The position numbers and the translations under genes were made by a program. A DNA stretch of 6,359 nucleotides from Sphingomonas sp. CCH9-E2 (lineage in GTDB: Bacteria > Pseudomonadota > Alphaproteobacteria > Sphingomonadales > Sphingomonadaceae): NCBI RefSeq assembly GCF_001557215.1, contig NZ_LSJM01000344.1:1-6359 (forward strand). The letters run 5' to 3'. Below, piece by piece: positions 6,029 through 6,359 of the stretch. Below the pieces are notes generated by a model that was not told where the DNA came from, did not search any database, and saw nothing but the letters and a program-made list of their open reading frames with translations. The first letter of the stretch is position 1. Every line of letters begins with the position of its first letter.

Positions 6029-6175
6029 TCAGGACAGGATGCCGGAGTCGGTGATGCCCGGGCCGCCGGCCTGGGTCAGTTCGTCGACCGCATATTCGGT
6101 GCAGACCGGGTCGGTCCAGGCGCGCGGGGCGTCGCTGATGGGGGCTTCGACGGTCGGGGTGGCTGGGGTGGTCAT
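6029..6175 (-). CDS. Putative RiPP (lasso-type) precursor peptide 1
   Basis: This 48-residue peptide starts at an ATG with AAGGA 6 nt upstream, a good Shine-Dalgarno sequence, and ends in TGA. Residues 1-17 are a Pro/Thr/Ala-rich lead-in starting MTTPATPTVE. The rest is AWTDPVCTEYAVDELT (19-34), then Q and AGGPGITDSGILS (36-48). W20-x-x-P23 followed by a Thr fits the lasso leader pattern [YW]-x-x-P-x-hydrophobic-...-T, which the RRE (PqqD-like) protein binds. Thr34 sits at -2 if cleavage falls before Ala36, and Asp43 is then core residue 8, as needed for an Ala1-Asp8 lactam. A 13-residue core would be very short for a lasso peptide. PqqA-like precursors share W-x-x-P-x-x-x-E, so another RRE-guided RiPP class is possible. 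The second copy next door is strong evidence that the gene is real. Confidence 0.78.
   Translation of the reverse strand: MTTPATPTVEAPISDAPRAWTDPVCTEYAVDELTQAGGPGITDSGILS
6069..6130 (-). repeat. Direct repeat, copy A (leader-coding part of precursor 1)
   Basis: This 62-nt stretch matches 6284-6345 with three mismatches, at 6074/6289, 6107/6322 and 6110/6325. All three are third codon positions and none changes the peptide. The repeat covers the conserved leader and stops where the variable core begins. Confidence 0.93.
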
Positions 6176-6243
6176 GGTCGATCCTTATGGTCGCTGGAGT
6201 GCTAGACTTCAGACCTATTGGCCCTGCTTACTGACCGAACGGT

Positions 6244-6359
6244 TCAGGAGAAGATGCCGCCATCGACGACAGCCGGGGCGCCAGCCTGAGTCAGTTCGTC
6301 GACCGCATATTCGGTGCAGACGGGATCGGTCCAGGCGCGCGGGGCGGTGCTGGCGGGGG
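6244..6359 (-). CDS. Putative RiPP (lasso-type) precursor peptide 2, 5' end outside the window
   Basis: The last 37 residues are visible and the start lies beyond the right edge. After PASTAPR comes the same AWTDPVCTEYAVDELT block as in precursor 1, then Q and AGAPAVVDGGIFS. Over the proposed 13-residue core, AG, P, D, G, I and S are shared with precursor 1 and the remaining positions differ. The Asp is again position 8 counted from the Ala after TQ. Its stop lies 68 bp upstream of the precursor 1 start, and no promoter is evident in that gap, so the two genes are probably co-transcribed with this one first. Modifying enzymes (RRE protein, transglutaminase-like peptidase, asparagine-synthetase-like cyclase, exporter) are not in the window; if present they should be to the right. 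Confidence 0.77.
   Translation of the reverse strand, partial: PASTAPRAWTDPVCTEYAVDELTQAGAPAVVDGGIFS
6284..6345 (-). repeat. Direct repeat, copy B (leader-coding part of precursor 2)
   Basis: This is the second copy of the 62-nt repeat, offset by 215 nt from copy A and in the same orientation. Similarity drops sharply at the core-coding end, and beyond the APR codons at the other end. Confidence 0.93.

Noticed and set aside
5800..6054. Plus-strand open frame of 84 residues across the spacer.
   Set aside because: It is Arg/Gly/Ala-rich with no domain, is antisense to the hairpin and the precursor 1 end, and is typical of chance open frames in GC-rich DNA.

Overview
The window looks like chromosomal DNA from a high-GC alphaproteobacterium, most likely a sphingomonad (Sphingomonas, Sphingopyxis or a relative). 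The clues are an NDUFA12-type complex I accessory subunit (shared by alphaproteobacteria and mitochondria), a DUF2155 lipoprotein beside it, a direct-repeat LexA box of the alphaproteobacterial form GTTC-N7-GTTC, and a leucyl/phenylalanyl-tRNA-protein transferase ending in TQTS. The genus is inferred from gene content, not from a marker gene.

Plus strand, 1-2488: the end of recX, a protein with two cold-shock domains, a DUF192 lipoprotein, the NDUFA12 homologue and a DUF2155 lipoprotein. They are tightly packed: the cold-shock and DUF192 genes probably overlap, and NDUFA12 and DUF2155 share a TGATG stop/start. The genes probably form one or two transcription units for nucleic-acid stress, envelope lipoproteins and complex I assembly.

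Minus strand, 5705-2296: a catalytically intact Y-family DNA polymerase with a LexA box against its start codon, a small MliC-like lipoprotein ending in a textbook intrinsic terminator, and a parA-aat pair joined by an ATGA overlap. aat converges on the DUF2155 gene, and the two coding regions overlap tail to tail by 193 bp.

Right end, 5706-6359: a gene-poor spacer with a LexA box, a small U-tract terminator and a strong GC hairpin, then two tandem minus-strand genes for very short peptides. The second is cut by the window edge. Their leaders are identical over 22 residues and nearly identical in DNA, with only three third-position changes in 62 nt, while their C-termini differ. This conserved-leader, variable-core layout is typical of RiPP precursors. 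The leader carries W-x-x-P and a Thr two residues before a possible core starting with Ala, and both cores have Asp at position 8, as expected of a lasso peptide with an Ala1-Asp8 ring. No modifying enzyme lies in the window; any would have to be beyond the right edge. This pair is the most interesting feature here.
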